DNA from: CAZIRF01 sp964541755
GTDB taxonomy: Bacteria > Spirochaetota > Spirochaetia > Treponematales > Breznakiellaceae
NCBI GenBank assembly: GCA_964541755.1
Contig: CAZIRF010000022.1
Location: 1-47,124 of the forward strand
Direction of reading: 5' to 3'
Length of the DNA stretch: 47,124 nucleotides
The notes beneath the pieces were generated by a model. The model was not told where the DNA came from, ran no database searches, and was given only the letters and a program-made list of their open reading frames with translations. Below are positions 25,050 through 32,270 of the stretch, in pieces. Within the stretch, counting starts at the first letter, position 1; every line of letters begins with the position of its first letter. The position numbers were made by a program, and so were the translations under genes.

Positions 25050-25622
25050 TTATTCAATCTTAATCTCAAACAAATCAAGCAGACCCAGTACTCCCGGCAT
25101 GGTAAAGATCGCATTCTTGATCTTGCAATCCCTGGAATCAATACTATATCCCTCTGAATATTTAAATGATGCCTTGGTGAGGTCGCACTTGGTAAAGAAT
25201 GTTCTGGTGAATGTGCAGTTGGTGAATTCGGCTTCCGGAAGGAAGGTGTTTTGAAAATACGATTCTGTTATTTCGCAATCGGTGAATTTGTTTCTTTTCA
25301 TGTTGGCATCGGTAAAGTTGACGTAATCCAATTTGGATTCCTCGAAAATCAAATCGAAGGTTTTCTGATTGCATTTATAAAGGTTCAAGCCGACAATTTT
25401 GCATTCACAAAACCGTATGTCCAACAGCTTCGAGTTACTGAAGTCGGTGTTGCCCAAATTGCAGGATATAAAGTTTACGCTGTCCAGTTTGGAGTTGGTG
25501 ATTTTGGTATTGAAGAAGCTGCAGTTGACGAATACACAATTTTCAATACGGGCTTGGTCAATACTCTGTTCCGAAAAATCCACGCCCTTTATTTCGATGT
25601 CATTTATTTCGTGTATGTCCAT
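25050..25622 (-). CDS. Pentapeptide-repeat protein
   Basis: 190 residues. Repeats of the A(N/D)LxF type run from about residue 12 to 175 as a right-handed quadrilateral helix (GVDFSEQSIDQARIENCVF; NSKLDSVNFISCNLGNTDF; LTKASFKYSEG). ATG 25622 follows GGAGGG. The frame is open far upstream through repeat DNA, but that part is not protein-like. The biological role is unknown; some relatives shield DNA gyrase from poisons, others are structural. Lower GC than the genes to its left. It is the last chromosomal gene before the island boundary. Confidence 0.82.
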   Translation of the reverse strand: MDIHEINDIEIKGVDFSEQSIDQARIENCVFVNCSFFNTKITNSKLDSVNFISCNLGNTDFSNSKLLDIRFCECKIVGLNLYKCNQKTFDLIFEESKLDYVNFTDANMKRNKFTDCEITESYFQNTFLPEAEFTNCTFTRTFFTKCDLTKASFKYSEGYSIDSRDCKIKNAIFTMPGVLGLLDLFEIKIE

Positions 25623-25735
25623 GCTCCCTCCATGTCTGGCAGATAGGGCTTTATTATACATGGAAAGCAGTAGATTGTGATGCAGACTGTCACGCTGATA
25701 AAGAAGTGCCTTGTCTATTCGAGGCTGTTTTTTTC

Positions 25736-25942
25736 GATTGTGCCCGGGGGGGGACTTCCCTTCAGGCTCGCACATCCTGTGCTCGCCTTCCAGGCCGCCT
25801 TCGCTCGCTGGCGCGCGACATCCTGTCGCGCTTCCTGCGCTTTCGCGCAGCGCTCGCTTCGGTTCAAGTCCCCCTCCGGGAGGGTAAAGAAAAAACCTCG
25901 CCTTTCGGCGAGGTTTTCTTGATTGTGCCCGGAGGGGGACTT
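25736..25942. repeat. tRNA-terminus-derived inverted/direct repeat element
   Basis: The 3' end of the tRNA-Leu remnant occurs three times: GATTGTGCCCGG-GGGGGACTT at 25736-25757 (21/22 match), an inverted perfect 20-bp copy (GGTTCAAGTCCCCCTCCGGG) at 25861-25880, and the tRNA copy itself at 25921-25942. Between the first two lie stacked hairpins, including GCACATCCTGTGC (about 25770) and GCGACATCCTGTCGC (about 25816), sharing ACATCCTGT, and CTGCGCTTTCGCGCAG (about 25836). This looks like a small non-coding palindromic element bounded by tRNA-like inverted ends. Confidence 0.6.
25892..25917. terminator. Bidirectional intrinsic terminator
   Basis: Perfect 11-bp stem AAAACCTCGCC/GGCGAGGTTTT with loop TTTC, with T-runs on both strands. 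On the minus strand it lies directly after the tRNA-Leu 3' end, so it is probably the original terminator of that tRNA gene. Confidence 0.88.
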
Positions 25943-25977
25943 GAACCCCCAAGCCCGTAAGAGCACTAGTACCTGAA
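25926..25977 (-). tRNA. tRNA-Leu 3' half (partial; island attachment-site scar)
   Basis: Read on the minus strand: TTCAGGTACTAG (anticodon loop with CAG and the 3' half of its stem), the long variable arm TGCTCTTACGGGC, the T arm GGGGGTTCAAGTCCCCC and the acceptor strand TCCGGGC plus A73. Upstream of the anticodon loop the sequence no longer matches a tRNA: no D arm and no 5' GCCCGGA strand. It is the 3' fragment left at the distal end of an element integrated in the anticodon-loop region of tRNA-Leu(CAG). The rebuilt full gene should be at the other end of the island. Confidence 0.78.
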
Positions 25978-26216
25978 CCTCGAAAACCTGAATTTGCTGC
26001 TACAGCAAAACTGCTAAATACATACTAGTAAATAAAATGCAAAATGTCAAATATTTGATTAATGTCATTTTCACGCAAAAAATGTAACAGTTTGTGTAAC
26101 ACAATTCTCTGGTTTAACTCATGGCAAAGCAAGAATTTGATGTAACTGTCTATTACGCCTCATCTTACTAGGTCCCGAAAAAAGTCGATATTTTTCGACA
26201 AAAGGAGATTATCGAT

Positions 26217-26363
26217 ATGGAGTTCAGTGAGAATGCAAAGACTTTTGTAAGGCTGGGGTACACCGACATGCGTAAGCAGATCAATGGCTTGTCGGCATTG
26301 GTCCAGGAAGAAAGAGACGCGCGGCTGTTCGATGGATCCTACTATTTGATCGTTTTGTTGTGA
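26217..26363 (+). pseudogene. IS66-family TnpB (Orf2) N-terminal remnant
   Basis: A 48-codon ORF preceded by AAAGGAG. The stretch VRLGYTDMRKQINGLSALVQ matches the conserved start of IS66 Orf2 (TDMRKxINGLSxLVQ). The frame then ends after LFDGSYYLIVLL, so about half of the normal protein is missing. It marks an old insertion sequence at the island edge. It is followed by the terminator of the integrase gene. Confidence 0.7.
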
Positions 26364-26388
26364 AACAGGATATGTAATAGGACAAAGA

Positions 26389-26412
26389 AAAGGCCCGGTT
26401 TCCCGGGCCTTT
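26389..26412 (-). terminator. Intrinsic terminator of the integrase gene
   Basis: AAAGGCCCGG (26389-26398) and CCGGGCCTTT (26403-26412) with a short loop, three bases beyond the integrase stop codon; on the minus strand it is followed by TTTCTTTGTCC. Confidence 0.8.
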
Positions 26413-26414
26413 GA

Positions 26415-27551
26415 TCATGCTGATTGCGACTTGGTTAATTGAAGCTGAGCTTGTCTTCCCAGTTTGAGGGTATTTTCAAGCATATGCGAGTAATGTTCCG
26501 TCATTGCCTGAGAAGAATGCCCCATGATTAATCGTACATTTTCAGACCCCATCCATTTAAGCAAATTGGAGTTTGCGAAGTGTCTGAGGCTGTGAAAGAC
26601 AAGATTGCGCTGCATTCGCTCTTCTTTCGAAATGCCAATCCGCTCCATTGCCGAATAGAGCGCTTGCTCAATGGCACGGGAACTCAGAGGTTTCATGCGA
26701 TCTCTCCCATGGAAGAGTAAATCGTCCATGGTCAAGCAAGTTTTCCCTAGCTTGTAGAGATCTCCAGAGAGATTATCCACGAGTGGGACGATGCGTTCTT
26801 TTCCATTTTTTGTACACTTAATGCCCATGGAATTCGACCATGAGTGGCATACTGTCAAATGCTTTTCATGTACATTCATTCTTTTTAAGGCTTTGATTTC
26901 TCCCAATCGCATACCGCAAAAGGCTGCAAGTTTGAAAATGGTTTTATACTTATGATCTTCCCATTCCAAGTTTAGTAACGCCTTGATTTCTTCTTCGAAA
27001 AAACAGCCTCTTTTCTTTCCATGTTGAGATAGACGGCTTTTAAGATTTCCTATTGATGGATTGGGTGCTAAATCCCCATGTTCATAAGCATATTTTATAG
27101 GCTTTGTTACAGCATATATTATCTTGTTGAGGGTATTGGGGCTGTAGTTTTTATGTTTGCTTAACAGGTAGAAAAGGTAATTATCAATATCTCTTGTTTT
27201 TACGTCCTTTATGAGTGTCTTTTTGAAGTATGGTTTTGCATGCTTGATGATATAGTTGTAATTATATCGAACATAATCAGGGTTTATTGGGAAAGAACTT
27301 TTCCACTTTTTCATTTTGAAGTAGTCTGATTTTTCCAAATCCCAATATTGTTCAGCATATTCACAAAGGGTCGTGTTTCTACTAATTACACCACAGTCCC
27401 GTGTTGCCAATCGCTCCTTTGCAATGCGAATAGCTACGGTTTTGTTTCTTTGTCCTGTGGATAGTGTTTCACAGTACCGCTGTCTTTGTTCATCCCAAAG
27501 CCGCGTGTACCAGATTCCGTTTCTCAAAAAAACGGAATAGGGCTGACGCAC
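26415..27551 (-). CDS. Tyrosine recombinase / island integrase
   Basis: 378 residues, phage-type integrase. An N-terminal arm-binding region (YSVFLRNGIWYTRLWDEQ, about 5-25) and a core-binding helical domain (about 60-180) precede the catalytic domain. Active-site residues: Arg in FCGMRLGEIKALK, the HxxR box in FHSLRHFANSNLL, the next His in MGHSSQAMTEHY, where the Tyr is the nucleophile. GTG start at 27551 with AAAGGA 9 nt upstream. Distinctly AT-rich relative to the chromosome. It sits about 440 bp from the tRNA-Leu half site and is read toward it, so it very likely catalysed the insertion of this island. Confidence 0.92.
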   Translation of the reverse strand: MRQPYSVFLRNGIWYTRLWDEQRQRYCETLSTGQRNKTVAIRIAKERLATRDCGVISRNTTLCEYAEQYWDLEKSDYFKMKKWKSSFPINPDYVRYNYNYIIKHAKPYFKKTLIKDVKTRDIDNYLFYLLSKHKNYSPNTLNKIIYAVTKPIKYAYEHGDLAPNPSIGNLKSRLSQHGKKRGCFFEEEIKALLNLEWEDHKYKTIFKLAAFCGMRLGEIKALKRMNVHEKHLTVCHSWSNSMGIKCTKNGKERIVPLVDNLSGDLYKLGKTCLTMDDLLFHGRDRMKPLSSRAIEQALYSAMERIGISKEERMQRNLVFHSLRHFANSNLLKWMGSENVRLIMGHSSQAMTEHYSHMLENTLKLGRQAQLQLTKSQSA

Positions 27552-27639
27552 TATGTGCGTATCCTTTGACAGAAATATATCATTTATCCTCCTGTCGATA
27601 CGGGCTATGACCTTGCCTCCACCATGGGGAAGGTCCCTG

Positions 27640-27705
27640 TTGAGAAGTCATGACCTCAATCCATCTGAATGGTTCGGGGTATTTGTCAAAGAGCTAGTAT
27701 CAGGA
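27640..27705 (+). pseudogene. Possible IS66 TnpC C-terminal remnant
   Basis: A short open stretch reads SLLRSHDLNPSEWFGVFVKE. The pattern of a Cys/Ser-x-x-x-DxNPxxW(L/F)xxVxxxL tail resembles the end of IS66 TnpC transposases. It lies on the same strand as the TnpB remnant at 26217, on the far side of the integrase, so both could derive from one broken IS66. Weak match. Confidence 0.25.
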
Positions 27706-27991
27706 TATTCAATGTCTTTGAATAAATCAAGGTTGGAATTCGATTTGTAGAACGATGCAAAATTATTCGCTCCACTACAAGTTGTTGCTTTGTATATATG
27801 GAAGAGTAGTTAATTGGGACAATAATAGGATCGCTTTTTCTTCTGGCTTTACTAATAAGAGGAAATGGAGATAATAGATTTTTAAAAGGTTCCGATACAA
27901 GTGGGCGTCTATAGAAGGCTGAAACTCGAATAATGCAGTTGAAAAAACGGAAAATTGCCTTTTTCTCAACGGAATTTATGTTATTGTTGTT

Positions 27992-28025
27992 GGACAGAAA
28001 TGTCCCAGAAAGGACAAATATGTCC
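27992..28025. promoter_or_regulatory. Twin GGACA-N4-TGTCC operators
   Basis: Two perfect palindromes, GGACAGAAATGTCC (27992-28005) and GGACAAATATGTCC (28012-28025), with centres 20 bp apart (about two helical turns). They lie 31 bp upstream of the gene at 28056 and probably bind two dimers of a repressor on one face of the DNA. The rest of the 500-bp AT-rich gap between integrase and this gene shows only the possible IS66 scrap. Confidence 0.65.
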
Positions 28026-28055
28026 ACAATAAATTATTATTGATTGAGGAAACCT

Positions 28056-29285
28056 ATGGATAAGAGCCTGAAATCTCACTTAGAGTCGAAATTTCTTGTT
28101 GAACACAATATCCGTATTGAGTACTTGAGAACGGCGATCAAGGAGCGTGGTCTTAAAGGTCTTTATGATCATTTATGCAAGATTGGTGCTATAGACGAGT
28201 CGTTTTCTTCATTCAAAAAGCAGTTCACGAGAACCAAGGGCTCGAATGGAATTATGAATCGACTTGAACTGATTGATCCAATCTTGCAGTTTTTAGGTAT
28301 CCCTGCAAGTAAGGTGTTCGGTGGGGCAGGAAGTAACAAAGACCCGAATGTGAATGTCTATGATGATGTGATGCGGGCTTTTAATGATCATGAAAAGAAG
28401 AAGCAAAAAAAACTTGTTAGAATCAACTCCAATCAAGCACAAGCACTTTGTGAGATGTTTTTTCTATTTTTTCAAGGAAAATGTCTATATGATGATGTTC
28501 TTTACCATGCATATACCCTTCATTTTAGTGCAATACGTAGTAGTAATACATGGATGTGGGATGAAACAATAAAATACCTTGATTTTCAGATTAGGTATGG
28601 TGTAAACAAGAACTTTTTTTTGAGTTATGAGAAGAATTTCCCATTGCTTCTATCTAGTCTCCCAGTAAATGATGAAAGCGATCCCTTCAAACGGTTTGAT
28701 TTTTTGATGAGTATATCTCTTGTTGTATCCTATCAACTGTTAACTTTAAGATTATGGATGAACTATATAGAAAAAAGAGTGTGTATTGAATTTAAAAAAA
28801 TGAAGAAAATTTTCTTTTTTACAGTTAATGATTACAAACTACTTAGGGAATTCATTATTGTTTTAGAAAAAATGAATAATTCTATAAAGCCTATGGTCGA
28901 GAAATATAGAAATATTATGGATGGAAAGATATCAGAAGAGAGAATGAAAGAAATGCTGAATAAAATAAATAGTGGTAAACAAATTGCTGGTTACCTTCAT
29001 ATGCTTATTCATTCATTTCTAAATGGTCCGGACATTTCATTGGCTAATCATTTACCGGCGGTGGAAAAAAACAAAAAATTGCTAGATAAATATTTGAGTT
29101 TCTTTAATGTATATAAACAAGTGCCCTTGACTAAAAAAAATGTTGATGAGCTAGGTAAGTATGCTGAGGCTTTCCCCAAAATTGCTACTGATGAAGAGTT
29201 GTCTTATGAAGAAATAATATTTTCAATAGATCCAGTAAAACTAAACTCAAAAGGGTTGATTATAAAGAAAGAACAGAAAGAATAA
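28056..29285 (+). CDS. Island protein of unknown function
   Basis: 409 residues from ATG 28056 with GAGGA 5 nt upstream; an in-frame TTG at 28044 is less likely. I do not recognise the family. The N-terminus (about 5-90) is helical with alternating basic and hydrophobic residues (LRTAIKERGLKGLYDHL; FKKQFTRTKG; LIDPILQFLGIPASKVFGG) and could be a small DNA-binding domain. The rest is helical, Lys-rich and without membrane segments. Strongly AT-rich. The twin operators directly upstream indicate tight regulation, possibly autoregulation. Confidence 0.6.
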   Translation: MDKSLKSHLESKFLVEHNIRIEYLRTAIKERGLKGLYDHLCKIGAIDESFSSFKKQFTRTKGSNGIMNRLELIDPILQFLGIPASKVFGGAGSNKDPNVNVYDDVMRAFNDHEKKKQKKLVRINSNQAQALCEMFFLFFQGKCLYDDVLYHAYTLHFSAIRSSNTWMWDETIKYLDFQIRYGVNKNFFLSYEKNFPLLLSSLPVNDESDPFKRFDFLMSISLVVSYQLLTLRLWMNYIEKRVCIEFKKMKKIFFFTVNDYKLLREFIIVLEKMNNSIKPMVEKYRNIMDGKISEERMKEMLNKINSGKQIAGYLHMLIHSFLNGPDISLANHLPAVEKNKKLLDKYLSFFNVYKQVPLTKKNVDELGKYAEAFPKIATDEELSYEEIIFSIDPVKLNSKGLIIKKEQKE

Positions 29286-29497
29286 AGCCTTTACCATATG
29301 CGCTGAGTATTTGGTTAAAGAACGAGTTTCTGTATTTTCTTACACAGAACATAACAATCCTATAGATGGGAAAGACAAACAATACAAATCCTCATCATTA
29401 GGAGTAATTCAATGATTTTTTGGTTTTCATTTATGATTGAAGTAAAGTTTCAGGTGTTCGTGGATTTGTTGATTTTCAAAAAATTGGAGGTGGTATT

Positions 29498-30349
29498 ATG
29501 ATTGATAAGCGGCATCCATATTTTGCACAGAATTGTTACAATCATTCCATGAGGTTTGGTAATCAAGTAATTGATAAAATAGTGATTTCTTATAAAACCG
29601 ACTTTGTTCTACCTAGACAACGAAAAAAGCCAAATTCTCCCGGTTGTCTTGATGAAATTCAATATGGTGATAATCTTCAATTACATATAGCTGGAGAGAA
29701 TATCAATCCAAAATTGCCCATGATATATGCAGTTCATTGGGCCTTTTCAATTTTAATTAATTCTCGATATTTTACTAAACATATATATGAAGCATTGAAA
29801 GAATTCTTTAATATTGGTATTACTGCGGATTTGATAATGGAATTTTTTGTTACATTGGTTAGGCTTGGTTTTACATTTGGGCAATTGGAATTGGCATTTG
29901 ATTTTCCTCTTGATTCGAGTGAAGGAATTTTTATCGAGCCCGAAAATAGTCGATATAATACAGCATATTATTCCTTAGACTATACGGTAAAGCGACGAAA
30001 GGAAAAGAACGACCAATTTTACGCTCCGAAGGTTGATAAGACTGATTCGATTCTATGTGTTTATGATCGCGGACTCAGTTTGCGAAAAGATGGCCATGTG
30101 TTGAATTGTGGGAGGGGGATATACCGTCTCGAATTTAGGATAAAACAATCTCGAAAGCGACTTCTGGAAATGCAGGATTTGATATGTAATATGGATAGGT
30201 TTATTCAGAATAAAGGTGCTCGAATCAAGAATATTGTGTCCAATTACATAGAAGAAGGTGATTTGTATATTGAATTTCGTTATTTAGAGAAAAACCTTCC
30301 CTTGCTTATCCCTTTGCTCCCTGTCTGGATTTGGGAAGATGATTTTTAA
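29498..30349 (+). CDS. Putative replication-initiator-like (Rep) protein
   Basis: 283 residues; GGAGGTGG 7 nt before the ATG. No certain family. The alternating strand/helix order resembles rolling-circle or filamentous-phage replication initiators: a strand LELAFDFPLD (where Rep proteins have a conserved Asp), a later SILCVYDRGLSLRK, then RGIYRLEFRIKQSRKRL. Candidate catalytic tyrosines are in YNTAYYSLDYTV. It is followed by a very AT-rich gap and a small OB-fold-like gene, which fits a replication module, but this is inference. Between this gene and the previous one (29286-29497) there is a 40-codon open stretch with no start or known match. Confidence 0.4.
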   Translation: MIDKRHPYFAQNCYNHSMRFGNQVIDKIVISYKTDFVLPRQRKKPNSPGCLDEIQYGDNLQLHIAGENINPKLPMIYAVHWAFSILINSRYFTKHIYEALKEFFNIGITADLIMEFFVTLVRLGFTFGQLELAFDFPLDSSEGIFIEPENSRYNTAYYSLDYTVKRRKEKNDQFYAPKVDKTDSILCVYDRGLSLRKDGHVLNCGRGIYRLEFRIKQSRKRLLEMQDLICNMDRFIQNKGARIKNIVSNYIEEGDLYIEFRYLEKNLPLLIPLLPVWIWEDDF

Positions 30350-30693
30350 TGTATACGCAGTTATAAAAATATTTTTTATATCCATTTCAGTCCTGCCAGA
30401 CAGGGACAAAATAGAAGTTCGGCGTTTACTATTTATATATTATATATATTTTATATTATATAAATAATTATTATTATCAAAATTCGAAAACAAAAGTGAA
30501 AGCTACTAGTGAAGCTTAAGTAAAATTTAGGAAATTTGATTAAAGCGAAAATATAAAAAATTAAAAGAAATCGAAAATGAAAAAAGTTATGTAGACAAAA
30601 TAATGGAAACACTAGAAGACGCATTTAAGTAATATTCAAATAGACATTATTACCTTGAGGCAGTATGCCTACTATGCTTCAAGGAGGCCGTTC
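30350..30693. other. AT-rich non-coding gap
   Basis: About 340 bp without a gene. It includes a run almost purely of A and T (about 30427-30480: TATATATTATATATATTTTA and similar) and a weak hairpin (GTCCTG/CAGGGAC, about 30391-30408). Such DNA could be an easily melted replication or transfer origin beside the Rep-like gene; no iterons are visible. AAGGAGG at its end belongs to the next gene. Confidence 0.35.
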
Positions 30694-30966
30694 ATGATTG
30701 GACAGTCAGCAAAGAGAGAGGAAAAGAAGAGTTTGGTTATTGGTTCTGTTTTCAAGGTAATGGAGACAGAAGGAGAGGAGCCGATATCAATCAGGATTAA
30801 GGCGAAGGGTTTGGATGTTTCTGAATGTGGAGATGTGGAATTACAGGATGGTATTCCGATCTCTATATCCGGAGAGATTTCTTTCAAGATTGGGAACAAG
30901 GGGATGTTGACCATATACGCTGAAGAGCTGGTTATCAAATCGATGCCGGATCTTAAGGAGTATTGA
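30694..30966 (+). CDS. Small OB-fold-like protein
   Basis: 90 residues from ATG 30694 (AAGGAGG 6 nt upstream; an in-frame TTG at 30655 lacks a box). The body is a run of alternating beta strands (LVIGSVFKVMET; PISIRIKAKGLDVS; GIPISISGEISFKI; GMLTIYAEELVI), the pattern of a five-stranded OB barrel such as phage single-stranded-DNA-binding proteins. No catalytic residues. Its stop is 1 nt before the next start, so the two are co-translated. Function inferred only from fold pattern and from the Rep-like neighbour. Confidence 0.5.
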   Translation: MIGQSAKREEKKSLVIGSVFKVMETEGEEPISIRIKAKGLDVSECGDVELQDGIPISISGEISFKIGNKGMLTIYAEELVIKSMPDLKEY

Positions 30967-30967
30967 T

Positions 30968-31471
30968 ATGAGATGTCCCGCTTGTAACCGCTTGATCCGG
31001 AAATCTACCAAGAAATGTTGGCACTGTAATACCTGGTTGGATGATTCAGATGAACAGATACGATATCTTGAATTGGGTTTTGATCGTATCAACAAAGAGC
31101 TGGACTTGTTCCATGCAGATATTCAAGAGGTCAAAGGTCTGTTCTTGAAAATCCATCGGTTTAGTATTACTGAATTGAAAGCAAGTAAACGTCTTTCAAT
31201 GATAGAATCCATTATGGGCCAGATGAAACATGATATGGGTTGTTGGCGGAAAAATGAAGAGCTGTCTGTGAGAATACAGAGTGCTTACAGCCTTCATTGC
31301 CAACAAATGGAACGGCGTCTGGATTCATTGCTGGAGCTTGCTGATTCAAGAGAAACAACGAAATGGGAACGATTCATTGATACAATCAAAGGGCTGATAA
31401 CTCTGTTCAAGGATTATGTATTACCGTATTTAAATTTCAAATATTTGATTCCGGAGAAGACCGGGAAATAG
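30968..31471 (+). CDS. Zinc-ribbon/coiled-coil protein
   Basis: 167 residues. The N-terminal 25 residues form a zinc ribbon, MRCPACNRLIRKSTKKC then WHCNTW, with two CxxC pairs. The rest is a long coiled-coil (about 35-125) and a hydrophobic C-terminal stretch (FIDTIKGLITLFKDYVLPYL) that might touch a membrane. AAGGAG overlaps the end of the preceding gene. No family recognised. It ends at the bidirectional terminator that separates the AT-rich module from the defence operon. Confidence 0.6.
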   Translation: MRCPACNRLIRKSTKKCWHCNTWLDDSDEQIRYLELGFDRINKELDLFHADIQEVKGLFLKIHRFSITELKASKRLSMIESIMGQMKHDMGCWRKNEELSVRIQSAYSLHCQQMERRLDSLLELADSRETTKWERFIDTIKGLITLFKDYVLPYLNFKYLIPEKTGK

Positions 31472-31472
31472 T

Positions 31473-31509
31473 AAATCCCCCTTACCTGAATGCTGGTAAG
31501 GGGGGATTT
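31473..31509. terminator. Bidirectional terminator between the AT-rich module and the BREX operon
   Basis: AAATCCCCCTTACC (31473-31486) pairs with GGTAAGGGGGGATTT (31495-31509), with an 8-nt loop and T/A runs on both sides. It ends the zinc-ribbon transcript on the plus strand and the BREX transcript on the minus strand. Confidence 0.88.
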
Positions 31510-32270
31510 TAATGAAACTTATTTTTTATTGAAAGAAGGATTTCATCAAGCCCATAGCGAACCACGTCGATCCGGTCGCTGCGCTGGGAAATAAAATCTC
31601 CTGTCATCACAGGGAGCTGGAATGGGAAGAATGCCGGGTTGTTCAGTAGCAGCTCCAATGCGCCCTTGGCCTCCGGGGTGGCCAGGAGTGCAGACTCGAA
31701 CATCAGGATGGTCAGGTTTGGCTCGGCAATGCTCACAGGAGCGGCTTTCTCATAGCAGCCTTTAGCCTCGGAATCTTTCAGGGCTCCCCAGGCGACAAAG
31801 GAGCGGATGACAAATCTCGCATAGCGGCTCACGGTCTGCCGGTCGCCATACTGTTCCTTAAGGCGATTAATGATCTGCGTCTGGGTCACTTGGTCCTGCA
31901 AGGCCAGCAGACGGCCGGTCTGCCGGGCCACATTGAACCAGAAGGGATAGACCGCCGAGATCATCCCCCAGTGGACCGCCAGGGCCATGGACGGGTTTTC
32001 CCTCAGAAACGCCAGCGAGGCATCCCGGAATGGAATCAACTCGGGGTCAGGAGAGACCCAGATCTTCATCAGGTTGTTGACCACGAAGGTCCGGGTCTGA
32101 TCGCTTCGTTCGCCTTCGGAGCCATTGCCTTTTCTGTCCACGAGGAACTCGTGCAGCTTCTGGCGGATGGTTTTGGCGTCGAGTCCTGCCAGCAGCAGAT
32201 TGGCTGCCTTCTGCATCCACTCGAAACGGATCGCCTGCTTGATGCCGATAGCTTCATGTCGTTTACCCAT
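31509..32270 (-). CDS. brxA: BrxA-like (DUF1819-type) BREX protein
   Basis: 253 residues, last gene of the operon. Start is the ATG at 32270, overlapping the pglZ stop as TGATG, with AAGGAG 9 nt upstream; a GTG at 32273 is equally possible. The protein is wholly helical, with no catalytic motif. Pattern elements are KAANLLLAGLDAKTIRQKL, HWGMISAVYPFWFNVARQTG and RYARFVIRSFVAWGAL. BrxA proteins are small helical DNA-binding BREX components of about 200-250 residues. The last position after pglZ is where brxA sits in type 3 BREX. The call rests mostly on size, fold and position. Confidence 0.6.
   Translation of the reverse strand: MGKRHEAIGIKQAIRFEWMQKAANLLLAGLDAKTIRQKLHEFLVDRKGNGSEGERSDQTRTFVVNNLMKIWVSPDPELIPFRDASLAFLRENPSMALAVHWGMISAVYPFWFNVARQTGRLLALQDQVTQTQIINRLKEQYGDRQTVSRYARFVIRSFVAWGALKDSEAKGCYEKAAPVSIAEPNLTILMFESALLATPEAKGALELLLNNPAFFPFQLPVMTGDFISQRSDRIDVVRYGLDEILLSIKNKFH

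Noticed and set aside
25736..25880. A second tRNA gene to the left of the half tRNA-Leu
   Set aside because: Only acceptor/T-arm-like ends are present; there is no anticodon or D arm between them.
25623..25952. An extended N-terminus of the pentapeptide-repeat protein
   Set aside because: The upstream frame runs through the palindromic repeat and tRNA-like DNA; the ATG at 25,622 has a strong GGAGGG box.
27686..28027. A 113-codon minus-strand ORF in the gap after the integrase
   Set aside because: It overlaps the twin operators, is Ile/Ser/Leu-biased like random AT-rich DNA and has no ribosome-binding site.
20823..31471. CRISPR array
   Set aside because: The repeats present are palindromic or inverted; no regularly spaced direct repeats of 25-40 bp with spacers are present anywhere in the window.
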